In this document: positions 26,801 to 34,491 of the stretch, one piece after another
Numbering within the stretch: the stretch's first letter is position 1
How the letters are laid out: every line of letters starts with the position of its first letter
DNA from: JACKII01 sp965222315
GTDB lineage: Bacteria; Pseudomonadota; Alphaproteobacteria; Bin95
Assembly (NCBI GenBank): GCA_965222315.1
Contig: OZ244951.1
Span: forward strand, 2,604,001-2,668,000
Direction: 5' to 3'
Length of the DNA stretch: 64,000 nt
Position numbers and translations under genes: made by a program
The notes under the pieces: model-generated
Seen by the model: the letters and a program-made list of their open reading frames with translations, nothing else
Databases searched by the model: none
Told to the model about the DNA's origin: nothing

Positions 26801-27581
26801 GCAGCGCGAACCAGACATGCGCGCGGTCCTGTTTCGCCGGTCTGGGCGAAAGTCCCAGATAGTCTCGATAGAAATAATCCAGATGCCGCTCTGTCAGGCT
26901 GTTCAGGTGCGACTGCGCCGTCCGCATGAGCCGTACGAAGGCCAGATAGAGCCCGATATGGGCCGGATGATCGGCACGTCCCGACAGCACCTCTTCCAGG
27001 TGCCGACGCGCCGCTTCCGTCATGGCCTGCTGCACTCGCTTCAGGGCGCTATACATCCGCGGGGCACGCTGAGCATTCACGCCCTCAACCTGCCCGGCAA
27101 GGTCCGGCAGGTCGAAAACACTCGGCGTGCTGGCATCTATGGGCAGAAGTCCCCTGAATTCCTGGCCAAGCAAGGCAACCAAACGCTTGAAGAGATCGGC
27201 AGCGACCGGGTTGGGCACCAATCCCGCGCCGCTGACCGAAAGCCGGACGTGCCATTTCTGCAGCAGCTCAATGCTTTCCCGGTTGGCTGCGCTGAGGTCT
27301 TCACCTTCGCCACTGGACTTGAGGGAATATTCCGCTGACGGGTCGGTCAGGGAGATTTCGGCCAGCAGAACCGTAATGTCGTTTTCCAACAGACTGCGGA
27401 ATGCGGTTTCTTCCGCGGCGGCGTTCCCCTCGTCGAATTTGAGAGAGGCCGCCATTCTGACAGCAAAGGCAATCAGGTCAGCCTCGGACCGCTCATCCAC
27501 CAAAAAGTGGGTCGGCTCCTGCGCGGCGATGCGCCGGCCCGCACGCCAGGTATGTCCGGTGTGACCCGTCTGCGCCGTCAT
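23832..27581 (-). CDS. Baseplate J-like protein (Afp11/Pvc11-like)
   Basis: A 1249-residue baseplate wedge protein. The C-terminal third holds the conserved block RVSERLRHRNRAVQAKDYEQ then LTLGHFPVVGDAKCL, typical of baseplate J/gp47 and Afp11 proteins. An N-terminal segment with LDYFYRDYLGLSPR and AHVWFALPPGAPPQRLPKGT also fits Afp11. In the assembled particle it would form the wedges linking the LysM/VgrG hub to the sheath. Its start overlaps the stop of the gp25 gene by 4 nt. An 80-bp gap then precedes the membrane-protein gene, the widest gap in this half of the operon. Confidence 0.88.
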   Translation of the reverse strand: MTAQTGHTGHTWRAGRRIAAQEPTHFLVDERSEADLIAFAVRMAASLKFDEGNAAAEETAFRSLLENDITVLLAEISLTDPSAEYSLKSSGEGEDLSAANRESIELLQKWHVRLSVSGAGLVPNPVAADLFKRLVALLGQEFRGLLPIDASTPSVFDLPDLAGQVEGVNAQRAPRMYSALKRVQQAMTEAARRHLEEVLSGRADHPAHIGLYLAFVRLMRTAQSHLNSLTERHLDYFYRDYLGLSPRPAKQDRAHVWFALPPGAPPQRLPKGTRLGAGLTPEGRAIEFETTDDMIVTSARIAKLRALRVEHTRRGVALSIREADGLEALADLAAESGAVDVGWRPFGPWEEDSAVPVRDTELGLLVSAPILALEGGEREVTIRLRIDNPSMLRELREIQDPNLFRQAVTVAGGYMDVRGGLHVGDSYIECSFKLPANAPPVAAFPGSGLACPAWRLLLSNDWRDYAYSRLQGLELHDVDIQVSVRGMRSVSVRNPEGPVDTSKPFTPFGGMPARGSALTIASPEWQGRTLTRLYIEADWANLPDDLGAYFGGYGTGVQTADFRASLLQLQDNQWQAVETYPKPSRLEGVQFPLFVPRRLAGGGAAANEDPEGKDAARFVRPNAAYMFQFPDEDPQRAANEYRFNRAGAGQPPTSAQAAVFRLTLEGPPMAFGHALYPELIANASLRQALALSRGPLSKLTDTVTKTAKAAAAAVAKKIGADAGAIDAKPPPLNPPFAPMVKDFRVGYDARTTLNLGAVAPRGEVFRIDSFGHRRQITAKSALVEDLSDDGYLYLGLANIDAASLHPVSVLFQIDGRTSETWTGAGTDRAAAVKWSYRSRTGWERFPPDGVPLDETRGLIKSGIVKFMPQRGMAANANGDGLVWFRASTTADAAKAGSIVRIETQGVAAVRSSPAEEINGRWTLPAGSIKHLNAKDIQIASIHQPFQTQGGEPPESTADFRLRVSERLRHRNRAVQAKDYEQLTLGHFPVVGDAKCLTGPDGRVLLTVAPVRHGRNRMPALPAGTLTDIHDYLSALMPASAGELVVRSPNYDRVRVSAWIDAGDRELDALLHDLEVAADKVIAPWLFDHAAPLRIGPGESRVDVSHIQQALADVDQVRAVSAVSLVTFTVADRFGGQEGRMYSLRDTAAVTDQRAASHAEIAASSEWSVLTPALQHRFRILTTPRVGEAALRQDFRLAPTLESNDDRAIRRLSGYERAGIGNLSVGSELVICRDPWEVTGRRPAYRVRRP

Positions 27582-28030
27582 CCGTCGGCGCCCTTGTGCT
27601 CCGGCCCGCGTGGCAGGCGTACCAGGTTCCCCTCGCTCAGGTAGAATGGAAACACCATGTTCGCACGGCTATTCACCGCCGGGATTTCATACTCGATATT
27701 CAGCAGCATCTCACCTTCGAGGCCGCCCTCCGGCACTTGCAGATCCACCGACAGCACGTTGACCCGCGGCTCGTAACGGATAATGGCTTCCCGCACCTGG
27801 CTTTGAATGTTGCTCTTCGCTGTCGCCGTCACCCCGTAAAACACGTCGAGGGGCGTACCGTAGAGCGGCAGCATCACCCGTTCACCGAGGCGCGTTGCGA
27901 TCAGAATACGCAGGCTCTCCCCCACATCGTCGGAGCCGCTTACCATCACCGGGCCGGAGCCCTGTTCGAAGCGCGGCGGGAAAGACCAGCCGGTTCCAAG
28001 ATAGGGGGCAGTGGTGCGGCGGGTTTCCAT
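27578..28030 (-). CDS. GPW/gp25-family baseplate protein (Afp9-like)
   Basis: A 150-residue protein of the gp25/GPW family: GTGWSFPPRF near the N-terminus, then ESLRILIATRLGERVMLPLY and the REAIIRYEPRVNVL stretch, which are characteristic. In phage T4 and CIS, gp25 joins the baseplate wedge and helps start sheath polymerisation. It lies 3 bp after the PAAR gene and overlaps the Afp11-like gene, as in other AFP-type operons. Confidence 0.95.
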   Translation of the reverse strand: METRRTTAPYLGTGWSFPPRFEQGSGPVMVSGSDDVGESLRILIATRLGERVMLPLYGTPLDVFYGVTATAKSNIQSQVREAIIRYEPRVNVLSVDLQVPEGGLEGEMLLNIEYEIPAVNSRANMVFPFYLSEGNLVRLPRGPEHKGADG

Positions 28031-28033
28031 TCT

Positions 28034-28333
28034 TCACCCTCCGATAATTACGGTGGGCGAGCCCATGACGATGCTGCCGCCATGGGCCGTGGTATCGCCG
28101 ATGCGCGCCGCGGGCATGTTGCCGATCATAACGGTGGCGGAGCCCTTCACCACCGAATCCGGTGGCCCGACGCAGGTCGCCATGGTCCCGACCACAGCGG
28201 CGGGAAGGCTGTTGATCAGCACCGTCGGCACGCCCGGCGGCAGTAGGGGGCCGCCCACATGGGGGATCGGCGGCAAGCCCGGAGTCTGCATCGGGCAGGT
28301 GTGCATGTCGGTAACGCGAGCGGCGGGCGGCAT
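28034..28333 (-). CDS. PAAR-domain spike tip protein (Afp10-like)
   Basis: A 99-residue PAAR protein. It begins MPPAARVTDMHTCPM and carries the repeated short beta hairpins of the fold (PTVLINSLPAA, SATVMIGNMPAARIGD, SPTVIIGG). Candidate metal ligands that hold the cone are His11, Cys13, Cys54 and His84. It would sharpen the tip of the VgrG-like spike encoded just upstream (12 bp away). There is no C-terminal toxin extension, so cargo is not fused to the tip. Confidence 0.95.
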   Translation of the reverse strand: MPPAARVTDMHTCPMQTPGLPPIPHVGGPLLPPGVPTVLINSLPAAVVGTMATCVGPPDSVVKGSATVMIGNMPAARIGDTTAHGGSIVMGSPTVIIGG

Positions 28334-28345
28334 CCTTCCCTCCCC

Positions 28346-30136
28346 TTAATTGATCATTACCATCGCCCCTTTGACCGTGGTGGTGCCGGATGCAGAGAAG
28401 CTTGCATCCGATCCGCCACTGGCCGAGAGCGATGTGTCGGCGCTGATGGAAACACTCATGCCCTTCATCGAGACCGAAGCGGGCGAGGATACATCAATGC
28501 CCCCCTGCCCCTTGATCGAGACATTGCCGTCCGCCGAGATATTGATGTCGGACGGCGACGACATGGTGATGCCGGAGGAGTTCATCTCCATCTTGTTGGA
28601 ATTGGAATCGACGAGGGTGATGCTCTGATCCTCGTCGCTGAAGGTCATCGTGTGCCCGCCCGGGGTCGAGATCACCGTCACCTTCTTGACGTCGTCGAAG
28701 GTCATTTTCAGTTGGGAGCGCGTGATGATGCCCTTGTCGGTGTTCTGGTCGTCGGGCTCGAACGGCGCGGTCAACTGGCTGGAATGCAACGAGCCCAGCA
28801 CCACCGCCGCCGTCGGATCGTTGCCGAGGAAGCCAAGCACCACCTCGTCTCCGACCTCCGGCAGAAACACCATTCCGGCATTGTTGCTGGCATAGGGCGC
28901 CGCGATACGGACCCAGATGCCATCCGGGCCACCATCGCCCATGAGCGGCCAGGTCACCAGAACGCGGCGCTGACCCTGTGGGTCTTCGTACACTTGCTTC
29001 ACCTTGGCGATTTGCAAGCCGCTCGCCGCCGGGCGCAGGCCGGAAGCGGGCGGTGCCTGGATACGTGGGCGGAGATCAGCGAACCAGTGCTGGGAAATGC
29101 CGAAACCAGCCTCCGTCTCCCAATGGCCGGAAGCGATCACATGCCGGACTGCGCTGATATAGGCATTGCCGTCCAGGCGGTCGCCCAGCCCCTTTATCTC
29201 CAGCGTAGTGCCGGGCTCGGCCAGGGCACTGCCGTTGAACGCGACTTTCCCCTGAACCTTCGCCAGCCGCGATTTCAACAGGGAGGAATTGGCCCATGCC
29301 GTCAGCTCGTCGGTAGAGGCCGTTCCCATCGTCTGCAATTCGTAGGAGGACACGCCCAGAACAGAAGCGAGCGTCGTGCCCGACAGGTTGCTCTGCGCAT
29401 TCACCGACGGCTCGGAACTCGCGCCGGTCTGCAATGCCTGGGAACCGGGGTCCCAGGACCGCGCCGAGACGGAGGATAACTGGCTGACCGCATCCACCTC
29501 CCCATCGAACGAGTTCAGGCTGTCGCCGAACTGCACGGTCAGGGGCGGACCGTCGAATTTCGGCTTGGCGACGGTCACCTTGCCCGCATCCACGATCGTG
29601 ACCATCTCGTTCACGTCGGCCCGGGTAAGCACATAGTCCCAATCGGTCGTGTAATACTGGACGAGGTACTCATGCTCGACGCTGGTGCTATCCACGGATG
29701 CCGAGAGCCCGGCATCGCCGATCAGCTTGGACATGACCGCACTGTCGGCAGAGTTGGCGAACTGCCGGTTGTTGCGCGCAACCGTCATGCCAATCGCCTT
29801 GTCGGCGCAGGTCAGCGAGAGGTAGGAAAGGCCGTTTTCCTGCACCTGAATGCCGTGGCGGACGATGACGCCGGTAAAGATTGCGGTGTTCGTGCTCTCA
29901 TACCCGGCTTTGATGACGATATCCGCGCCCGGCACGAAATCGCCGCTGTCGCTGGCATCGAAGGTGAGGCTGGATGGGTCGCCGTCATTCAGCACGACCG
30001 TCGCCACCGGGATGCGGTTGATCTCCTTAATCACCTCGATGCGGACAACCTCGTAGGTTTCCTTGATGACACTTCCATTTACCGAGACCTCGATGGTGAC
30101 GATTTCGTCGGCATTGGCGCCGGGTGATACCGCCAT
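28346..30136 (-). CDS. VgrG-like spike/hub protein (Afp8/Pvc8-like)
   Basis: A 596-residue spike protein. The N-terminal part (about 1-350) is the gp27-like hub domain, then a gp5-type OB fold around 370-450 (RRVLVTWPLMGDGGPDGIWV, FLPEVGDEVVLGFLGNDP, VVLGSLHS). A beta-helical needle follows, with short valine/serine repeats (ITMSSPSDINISADGNVSIK). No lysozyme domain or toxin is fused to it. It forms the trimeric centre of the baseplate under the PAAR tip. The gene starts 3 bp after the LysM gene, so it is cotranslated with it. Confidence 0.96.
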   Translation of the reverse strand: MAVSPGANADEIVTIEVSVNGSVIKETYEVVRIEVIKEINRIPVATVVLNDGDPSSLTFDASDSGDFVPGADIVIKAGYESTNTAIFTGVIVRHGIQVQENGLSYLSLTCADKAIGMTVARNNRQFANSADSAVMSKLIGDAGLSASVDSTSVEHEYLVQYYTTDWDYVLTRADVNEMVTIVDAGKVTVAKPKFDGPPLTVQFGDSLNSFDGEVDAVSQLSSVSARSWDPGSQALQTGASSEPSVNAQSNLSGTTLASVLGVSSYELQTMGTASTDELTAWANSSLLKSRLAKVQGKVAFNGSALAEPGTTLEIKGLGDRLDGNAYISAVRHVIASGHWETEAGFGISQHWFADLRPRIQAPPASGLRPAASGLQIAKVKQVYEDPQGQRRVLVTWPLMGDGGPDGIWVRIAAPYASNNAGMVFLPEVGDEVVLGFLGNDPTAAVVLGSLHSSQLTAPFEPDDQNTDKGIITRSQLKMTFDDVKKVTVISTPGGHTMTFSDEDQSITLVDSNSNKMEMNSSGITMSSPSDINISADGNVSIKGQGGIDVSSPASVSMKGMSVSISADTSLSASGGSDASFSASGTTTVKGAMVMIN

Positions 30137-30139
30137 GGT

Positions 30140-30790
30140 CTAGGCCCTCACCGGCGGAAAGGTCAGCATCTGCCCCGGCTCGAGCATCATGAGATTGTCG
30201 AGATTGTTTTCCTTTGCCACTGCCGGGTAGTGCGAACTGTCGCCGTATATCCGGTAACACATCAGCGCCAGGGTATCGCCCGGCCTGACCATGACCTGAT
30301 GCGAGAGGTCCGGCGACTGATTCTTGGATTTGGCCGAGACCTCCGCCTGGGTAATGTGCTCCAGGAAGTTCATCGTCACCTTGGCGCGCAACGCGATGCC
30401 GCTCGGATTGAACAATTCGTAGGCGACATCCATTGACGTCAGGGCGCACGGGAAGGTCAGCCCGCCCCACATTACCTTTAGATAGCGCGTCTGGTGAATA
30501 CTGCCATCATAGTCGTAGACCACCTCGCGCAACTCGTTCAGCTTTGCCCCGACCGATTTTTCGGCCGGAATGGCCCCGGTCGAATCCAGATAAAAGGTGA
30601 AATTCAGCGTTTCCAGGTCGCGGGTCACATACCGCGGCACGCGCTTATAGGTCTGGATGGACTTAACCGGCTTCACATCCACTTTGTATTTGTGGGTGAT
30701 ATTCTCCGGGTTGATCTGGAGCGTGCAACTGCCCGCGCTCGAATTGAGCGTGTCGTCGGTGAAGCCTTCAATAGTGAGCTTTTCAAGCAC
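30140..30790 (-). CDS. LysM-domain baseplate hub protein (Afp7/Pvc7-like)
   Basis: A 216-residue protein. The N-terminal 150 residues resemble the Afp7/gp53-like domain of contractile particles (KLTIEGFTDDTLNSSAGSCT at the start). The C-terminal 50 residues (about 166-214) form a LysM module with MVRPGDTLALMCYRIYGDSS and LEPGQMLTFPP. In CIS the LysM domain binds protein partners or helps dock the tube onto the spike and is not thought to need peptidoglycan. It is spaced 8 bp from the DUF5908 gene and 3 bp from the VgrG gene. Confidence 0.93.
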   Translation of the reverse strand: MLEKLTIEGFTDDTLNSSAGSCTLQINPENITHKYKVDVKPVKSIQTYKRVPRYVTRDLETLNFTFYLDSTGAIPAEKSVGAKLNELREVVYDYDGSIHQTRYLKVMWGGLTFPCALTSMDVAYELFNPSGIALRAKVTMNFLEHITQAEVSAKSKNQSPDLSHQVMVRPGDTLALMCYRIYGDSSHYPAVAKENNLDNLMMLEPGQMLTFPPVRA

Positions 30791-30798
30791 CGCACACC

Positions 30799-30978
30799 CT
30801 ACCGGTCAAATGGTTGGGCGCGGGTCCCGCCAGCGAGCGCCCGCAGTTCGCGCATCAACTCCTGGTGGAGCTCGTTCAGATCTTCCTGGGTCACGTCGGA
30901 GCGGTCCGCTTGCCGGGAACGGTCGTCCTGACTATCCACGCCCAGGCGAAGTACGAACTCACGAATATGCACCGTCAT
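30799..30978 (-). CDS. DUF5908 small CIS protein (Afp6-like)
   Basis: A 59-residue protein beginning MTVHIREFVLRLGVD with a charged helical remainder (DVTQEDLNELHQELMRELRA). This is the pattern of DUF5908 proteins, which occur in nearly all AFP-type operons between the tube and LysM genes (Afp6/Pvc6). The role is unknown, perhaps an assembly chaperone. I chose the ATG at 30978; open frame upstream overlaps the tube gene and is not protein-like. Confidence 0.85.
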   Translation of the reverse strand: MTVHIREFVLRLGVDSQDDRSRQADRSDVTQEDLNELHQELMRELRALAGGTRAQPFDR

Positions 30979-30994
30979 CACCGCCTCCCAAGCG

Positions 30995-31486
30995 TTAGGG
31001 TTTGAATGTGCCCGATGCCCCGATATCCTTCGCAATTGCGCGCTGCAAGGTCGTGTAGGCGAATTCCAGCGTTTCCATGGCGACCTTGTTTTCCTGGGCA
31101 TTCAGGGCCGCAACAGACCATTTCACCGGCCAAGCATTACTCACACGCCAGACCATCACCTCCTCGCCCGTCTGATCCAACAGGCCGACCACCATGTCCT
31201 TTGGCTGGATGTTGACCGCTAGATCGGATTCGAGCGTGTCCTGGCACCAGTTGAACATGGCGGATTCAGTGGCGAGCAGGCCACGTTTCAAGGTCAATTT
31301 GCCGGGCTTGAGCCGTCCCGGCACCTGATGCACGAAACGGTTCTCTCCTCCCTCCTTGATCGGGATGGCCTCCCGTTCGGCGTCCAGACCGCTCACCTCC
31401 GAAAACGCCGCATCCACGCTGCTCATGCTCCGCGGCAGCAACGTCACGGAGAAGTGGAAGTTGGCCGGGGGATAGTAACCGCTCAT
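30995..31486 (-). CDS. CIS tail tube protein (Afp5-like)
   Basis: A 163-residue protein of the T4 gp19-like tube family: NFHFSVTLLPRSMSS, FSEVSGLDAEREAIPIKEGG, LKPGKLTLKRGLL and WRVSNAWPVKWSVAALNAQE are the usual segments. It is more divergent and slightly longer than the other tube protein. This fits the Afp5 type, which forms the first ring(s) joining the tube to the baseplate. It follows the main tube gene after a 139-bp gap containing a hairpin, so it may be made in smaller amounts. Confidence 0.93.
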   Translation of the reverse strand: MSGYYPPANFHFSVTLLPRSMSSVDAAFSEVSGLDAEREAIPIKEGGENRFVHQVPGRLKPGKLTLKRGLLATESAMFNWCQDTLESDLAVNIQPKDMVVGLLDQTGEEVMVWRVSNAWPVKWSVAALNAQENKVAMETLEFAYTTLQRAIAKDIGASGTFKP

Positions 31487-31589
31487 GACACTGAAGGCGT
31501 TTCCGGAGCTAGTGGTCTGATCGAAACACTTGCATCCGCAAGCGCTTCGTGAAGCAGCCCACTATTCAATAAGTTGTTGGTTCGATTCA

Positions 31590-31616
31590 GCAAACGGATG
31601 GGGATCATCCGTTTGC
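31590..31616 (-). promoter_or_regulatory. Intercistronic hairpin between the two tube genes
   Basis: GCAAACGGATG (31590-31600) and CATCCGTTTGC (31606-31616) are perfect inverted 11-bp arms with a 5-nt loop. No T run follows on the minus strand, so a full terminator is unlikely. It lies just 3' of the main tube gene and could protect the upstream sheath-tube mRNA or act as a partial attenuator. This would give high sheath and tube output relative to the baseplate proteins, as in many phage-tail operons. Confidence 0.7.
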
Positions 31617-31625
31617 ATCGAGCCA

Positions 31626-32081
31626 TTAGGCGTTGGCGATCGTGAGCTTTTCGTGCGCGATCTCCAGACTTTCGACCGCAACCTCGCTCGCTTCCGCCTT
31701 CAGGTCGGTGCCGGTTACCTTGGTCGGCCAGGCGTTGGTCAACGTCCACACCATGGTCGCGTTCCCGCCCTCATCCAGCAACTGGATGGTGACGGTCTCG
31801 CGCTTGATGGTGTTCAGATTGATCTGCGAGAACCAATCCCAGAACTTGTTGTCCTTGGCAAAGATACCTTTCTTCAAGGTGACGTTCCCCGATTTAATCA
31901 GGCCCGGCATCTTGATCACGTTGAAGGGCTTGCTGTTGCCAGCCCGGTATTCGATCGGCGTACTCTCAGTCTCAAGCCCCGTGATTTCCTGGAAGGCAGC
32001 CATATCGTCGTGATCGGTGATTTTCACGCCGAAATAGAACTTTGGCAGCGGCCAAATAGTATCTTGTTTTTCACCAGCCAT
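31626..32081 (-). CDS. CIS tail tube protein (Afp1-like, main tube)
   Basis: A 151-residue gp19-like tube protein with the standard segments KFYFGVKITDHDDMAAFQEI, GLETESTPIEYRAGNS, GNVTLKKGIFAKDNKFWDWF and VWTLTNAWPTKVTGTDLKAE. It is 25 bp after the sheath gene and before the hairpin, the place expected for the major tube subunit. Hexameric rings of this protein stack inside the sheath. The AAGGTAACC-type codon use and sequence give no sign of foreign origin relative to neighbours. Confidence 0.95.
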   Translation of the reverse strand: MAGEKQDTIWPLPKFYFGVKITDHDDMAAFQEITGLETESTPIEYRAGNSKPFNVIKMPGLIKSGNVTLKKGIFAKDNKFWDWFSQINLNTIKRETVTIQLLDEGGNATMVWTLTNAWPTKVTGTDLKAEASEVAVESLEIAHEKLTIANA

Positions 32082-32106
32082 GGTTCGTGTCTCCTATTAG
32101 CCGCTC

Positions 32107-33621
32107 TTAAGAGGTCTGCATTTTCTGACGGAAGGTAATCACGATAAACTCGGCGGGCCTGACGACCGCCACGCGAACCGTGATGCGCATATAGCCCTCC
32201 AGGATATCGACCGACGTCATGGTGGAGCCAAGCCCGATCGACACGTCGAACGCATCCGCCGCCTTGGCACCGGCCAGTGCCCCGGCCTTCCACTGATTGA
32301 CCAGGAAGTTCTCGATCATGCTCTTGACCGAAACCCAGGTGGTCGAGTCGTTTGGTGCGAAGACATAAGCTTCTGCCGCGGCCTTGATCGACTGCTCCAG
32401 CATGATCATCGTGCGGCGCACGTTGAGGTAGCGCCAGTCGAGGCTGTTCGCGTCCAGCGTGCGCGCGCCCCAGATCAGCACACCGCGGCCGACAAAAGTG
32501 CGGATCGCGTTCAACGCCATGCCGTCAAGCGGTGCGTTCAGGTCTTCCTGCTGGGCGTTGGAAATCTCCACTGCCGGCTTGACCACGCCGATCATGCCCA
32601 TATTGGCCGGCGCGCGGAACACACCGAAGTTAGAGTCGGTCCGGGCGTAGACGCCTGCCATGCCGGCGCCGGGCGGCATCCGGTTCAGGGCCGCAAGCGC
32701 GTTCGACATGATGCGCTTGTAGTCGGCGCTCACTACCATCGCTGTCTTGTTGGCCTCTTCCAGCTTGGCCGGGTCGGTCTCCGACTTCACGGTTTCGGCG
32801 AGGGCATCAATCTTCTGGTTGCGCGCCGCGCCCGGGCTGCCGTCCTTTGCGTTCGGGTCCTTGACCGCCAGGATCTTTTGCGACAGCAGATCTCGCGCCT
32901 GCGCATCCAGGTTGAGAAGACCGATGTCCTCCAACTCCAGCACGGTGGTGTCGACCCAGGGATAGTAAGCCATGCCGTAGTTCATGAAGGGCGCGCCGCC
33001 CAGTGCGCCGCGGAAGCCGCCAGTGCCGGAGACGACATCATTGTCCGCCGTGAAATCGCGGTTCTTCGCCCCGTTCACCACGTCCAGGATCGCAACTCGG
33101 CTCTGCATCTCGCCGCAATGCAGCAGCAGTTCTTTCGACACCGTGCCCCACTCGGCAACGCTGTCGAGGAGCACGGAGTCCGGTACGCATATGATCGCCG
33201 GCTCCAGAACCTTTTCCAGTTCCTTCAACGGGCCGGTCAGGTGATCGGCCGATTTCGCCTGCGGATTGTCGCCGTCCTTGTAGCCGCCGACCGACACGAT
33301 CCAGCAGTCACCACCACCATTCATGAAGAAGAACTTCAGGGACTGATACATCAGGAAGCGCGTACCGGCGTCCAACTCCAGCGTCTTGCCATCGTCGCCG
33401 AGCTTGATCGTGGTCAGCGGGCCTTCGCCAAACATCTCGACATATTGGTCGAACGACGAAATGCGGGTGGCAATATTGGTCAGATCCTCTTCGCCGCGCG
33501 CCGCTTTTTCGGTGTACCCGATGAAGACCGGAATGCCGGTTGGCACCTCAACGACGGAGTTGGGAAAGGCATTTTCCTCAACGATATAGACGCCAGGCGT
33601 CTTTTTCTGCGCTACGGACAT
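32107..33621 (-). CDS. CIS contractile sheath protein
   Basis: A 504-residue sheath protein. The N-terminus KKTPGVYIVEENAFPNSVVE and the C-terminus VRVAVVRPAEFIVITFRQKM are the inter-subunit arms that knit rings together. GVLIWGARTLDANSLDWRYL and NVRRTMIMLEQSIK are hallmark segments of the core. Only one sheath gene is present, whereas AFP has three. A hydrophilic insertion (about residues 250-300, QKILAVKDPNAKDGS and following) probably forms the surface-exposed domain. Contraction of this sheath drives the tube. It is the second gene of the operon, 54 bp after the coiled-coil gene. Confidence 0.97.
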   Translation of the reverse strand: MSVAQKKTPGVYIVEENAFPNSVVEVPTGIPVFIGYTEKAARGEEDLTNIATRISSFDQYVEMFGEGPLTTIKLGDDGKTLELDAGTRFLMYQSLKFFFMNGGGDCWIVSVGGYKDGDNPQAKSADHLTGPLKELEKVLEPAIICVPDSVLLDSVAEWGTVSKELLLHCGEMQSRVAILDVVNGAKNRDFTADNDVVSGTGGFRGALGGAPFMNYGMAYYPWVDTTVLELEDIGLLNLDAQARDLLSQKILAVKDPNAKDGSPGAARNQKIDALAETVKSETDPAKLEEANKTAMVVSADYKRIMSNALAALNRMPPGAGMAGVYARTDSNFGVFRAPANMGMIGVVKPAVEISNAQQEDLNAPLDGMALNAIRTFVGRGVLIWGARTLDANSLDWRYLNVRRTMIMLEQSIKAAAEAYVFAPNDSTTWVSVKSMIENFLVNQWKAGALAGAKAADAFDVSIGLGSTMTSVDILEGYMRITVRVAVVRPAEFIVITFRQKMQTS

Positions 33622-33675
33622 CGGTGTCTCCCGTTCACTTCATCAAAACGTCAAATTCAAGCTCCACTCGCGTGG

Positions 33676-34389
33676 CTAGCCATCAACCTTTTCCCTGGCC
33701 TTCGCGGCCGCATCCTGGATCTTGACAATGGCTTGGTTGAAGCTGGCCTGGGCCGTCGATTCCGCCAGCTTCTGCTTAGCCGCTGCCTGGGCAAGGATTC
33801 CGCTAGCAGAGGACTCCGCGCTTTCCTTGGCGGCCTCGGCGTCTTTTACTGCCTCTTCTGCAGATGCCACTTCCGCTTCAGCCTTGGTCTCGGCGGTTGC
33901 GGCGGCCTTTACCGCGGCATCCGCCTCCTTCGCCTGCGCAGCGGCGGCGGCTTGCTGTTCCTTGGCTTTTTGAACGGCGGCCTGCGCATCCGCCATGGCC
34001 TTATCAGCGGCGGCTACGGCGTCGGCGGCGGCCTTCTGTAGTTTCTCCGCATCCGTCGGCGCGGAGGGCGCAGCTTTGAGCGCAGCCTGTGCATTCTTCA
34101 GCTTCTCATTGGCACTATCCACAACCGCCTGGGCCTTGGCGGTCACCTGGTCCGCCTGCTTCTGAGCGCCGCGGTAGGCGCCAGCGGCCGCATCAATGGC
34201 TTCCTGCAACTTTGCCTGAGCGACAGCGGTATCCAACTCCACCTGCGCATCAACCTGCGCCAGTTGGGAGGCTTTGAGCTTTTCGTCATAACTCGAAGGC
34301 TTTGCGGCCTTGTCGGAAGCGGATGGCTTTGCGGTGCTGTCGGATTTACCGTTATCCGGCTTACCGTCTTTTTCGTCTTTGTCAGCCAT
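33676..34389 (-). CDS. Ala/Lys-rich coiled-coil protein, first gene of the CIS operon
   Basis: A 237-residue protein that I cannot assign to a family. The N-terminal 40 residues are Lys/Asp/Ser-rich and disordered (MADKDEKDGKPDNGKSDSTA). The rest is an Ala-rich coiled coil with heptad spacing of small and charged residues (ADAVAAADKAMADAQAAVQK, AEAEVASAEEAVKDAEAAKE). It has no signal peptide, membrane helix or cysteine. The ATG at 34389 has AGGGAG nine bases upstream; a GTG three codons earlier is possible. As first gene before the sheath it is probably highly expressed. Possibilities are a cargo protein inside the tube, an assembly scaffold or a fibrous appendage. None can be shown from sequence. 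Confidence 0.75.
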   Translation of the reverse strand: MADKDEKDGKPDNGKSDSTAKPSASDKAAKPSSYDEKLKASQLAQVDAQVELDTAVAQAKLQEAIDAAAGAYRGAQKQADQVTAKAQAVVDSANEKLKNAQAALKAAPSAPTDAEKLQKAAADAVAAADKAMADAQAAVQKAKEQQAAAAAQAKEADAAVKAAATAETKAEAEVASAEEAVKDAEAAKESAESSASGILAQAAAKQKLAESTAQASFNQAIVKIQDAAAKAREKVDG

Positions 34390-34491
34390 CAAATTCACTC
34401 CCTATCAGCTACCGCTTTGCCAGGACACCTAGAGGCCTAGCCCCATAAGGACGGTCATTGCGAAATGATCGCTCAATGGGCGTTGGCAGTT

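Noticed and set aside
10076..34389. Type VI secretion system
   Set aside because: VgrG, PAAR and gp25 occur in both, but there is one full-length phage-type sheath gene instead of TssB/TssC, no TssJ/L/M membrane complex and no ClpV. DUF5908, LysM, DUF4255 and the Pvc15-type ATPase are AFP/PVC markers.
10076..34389. Contractile-tailed prophage
   Set aside because: No capsid, portal, terminase, integrase, lysis or replication genes are present, and the block is one clean operon between metabolic genes.
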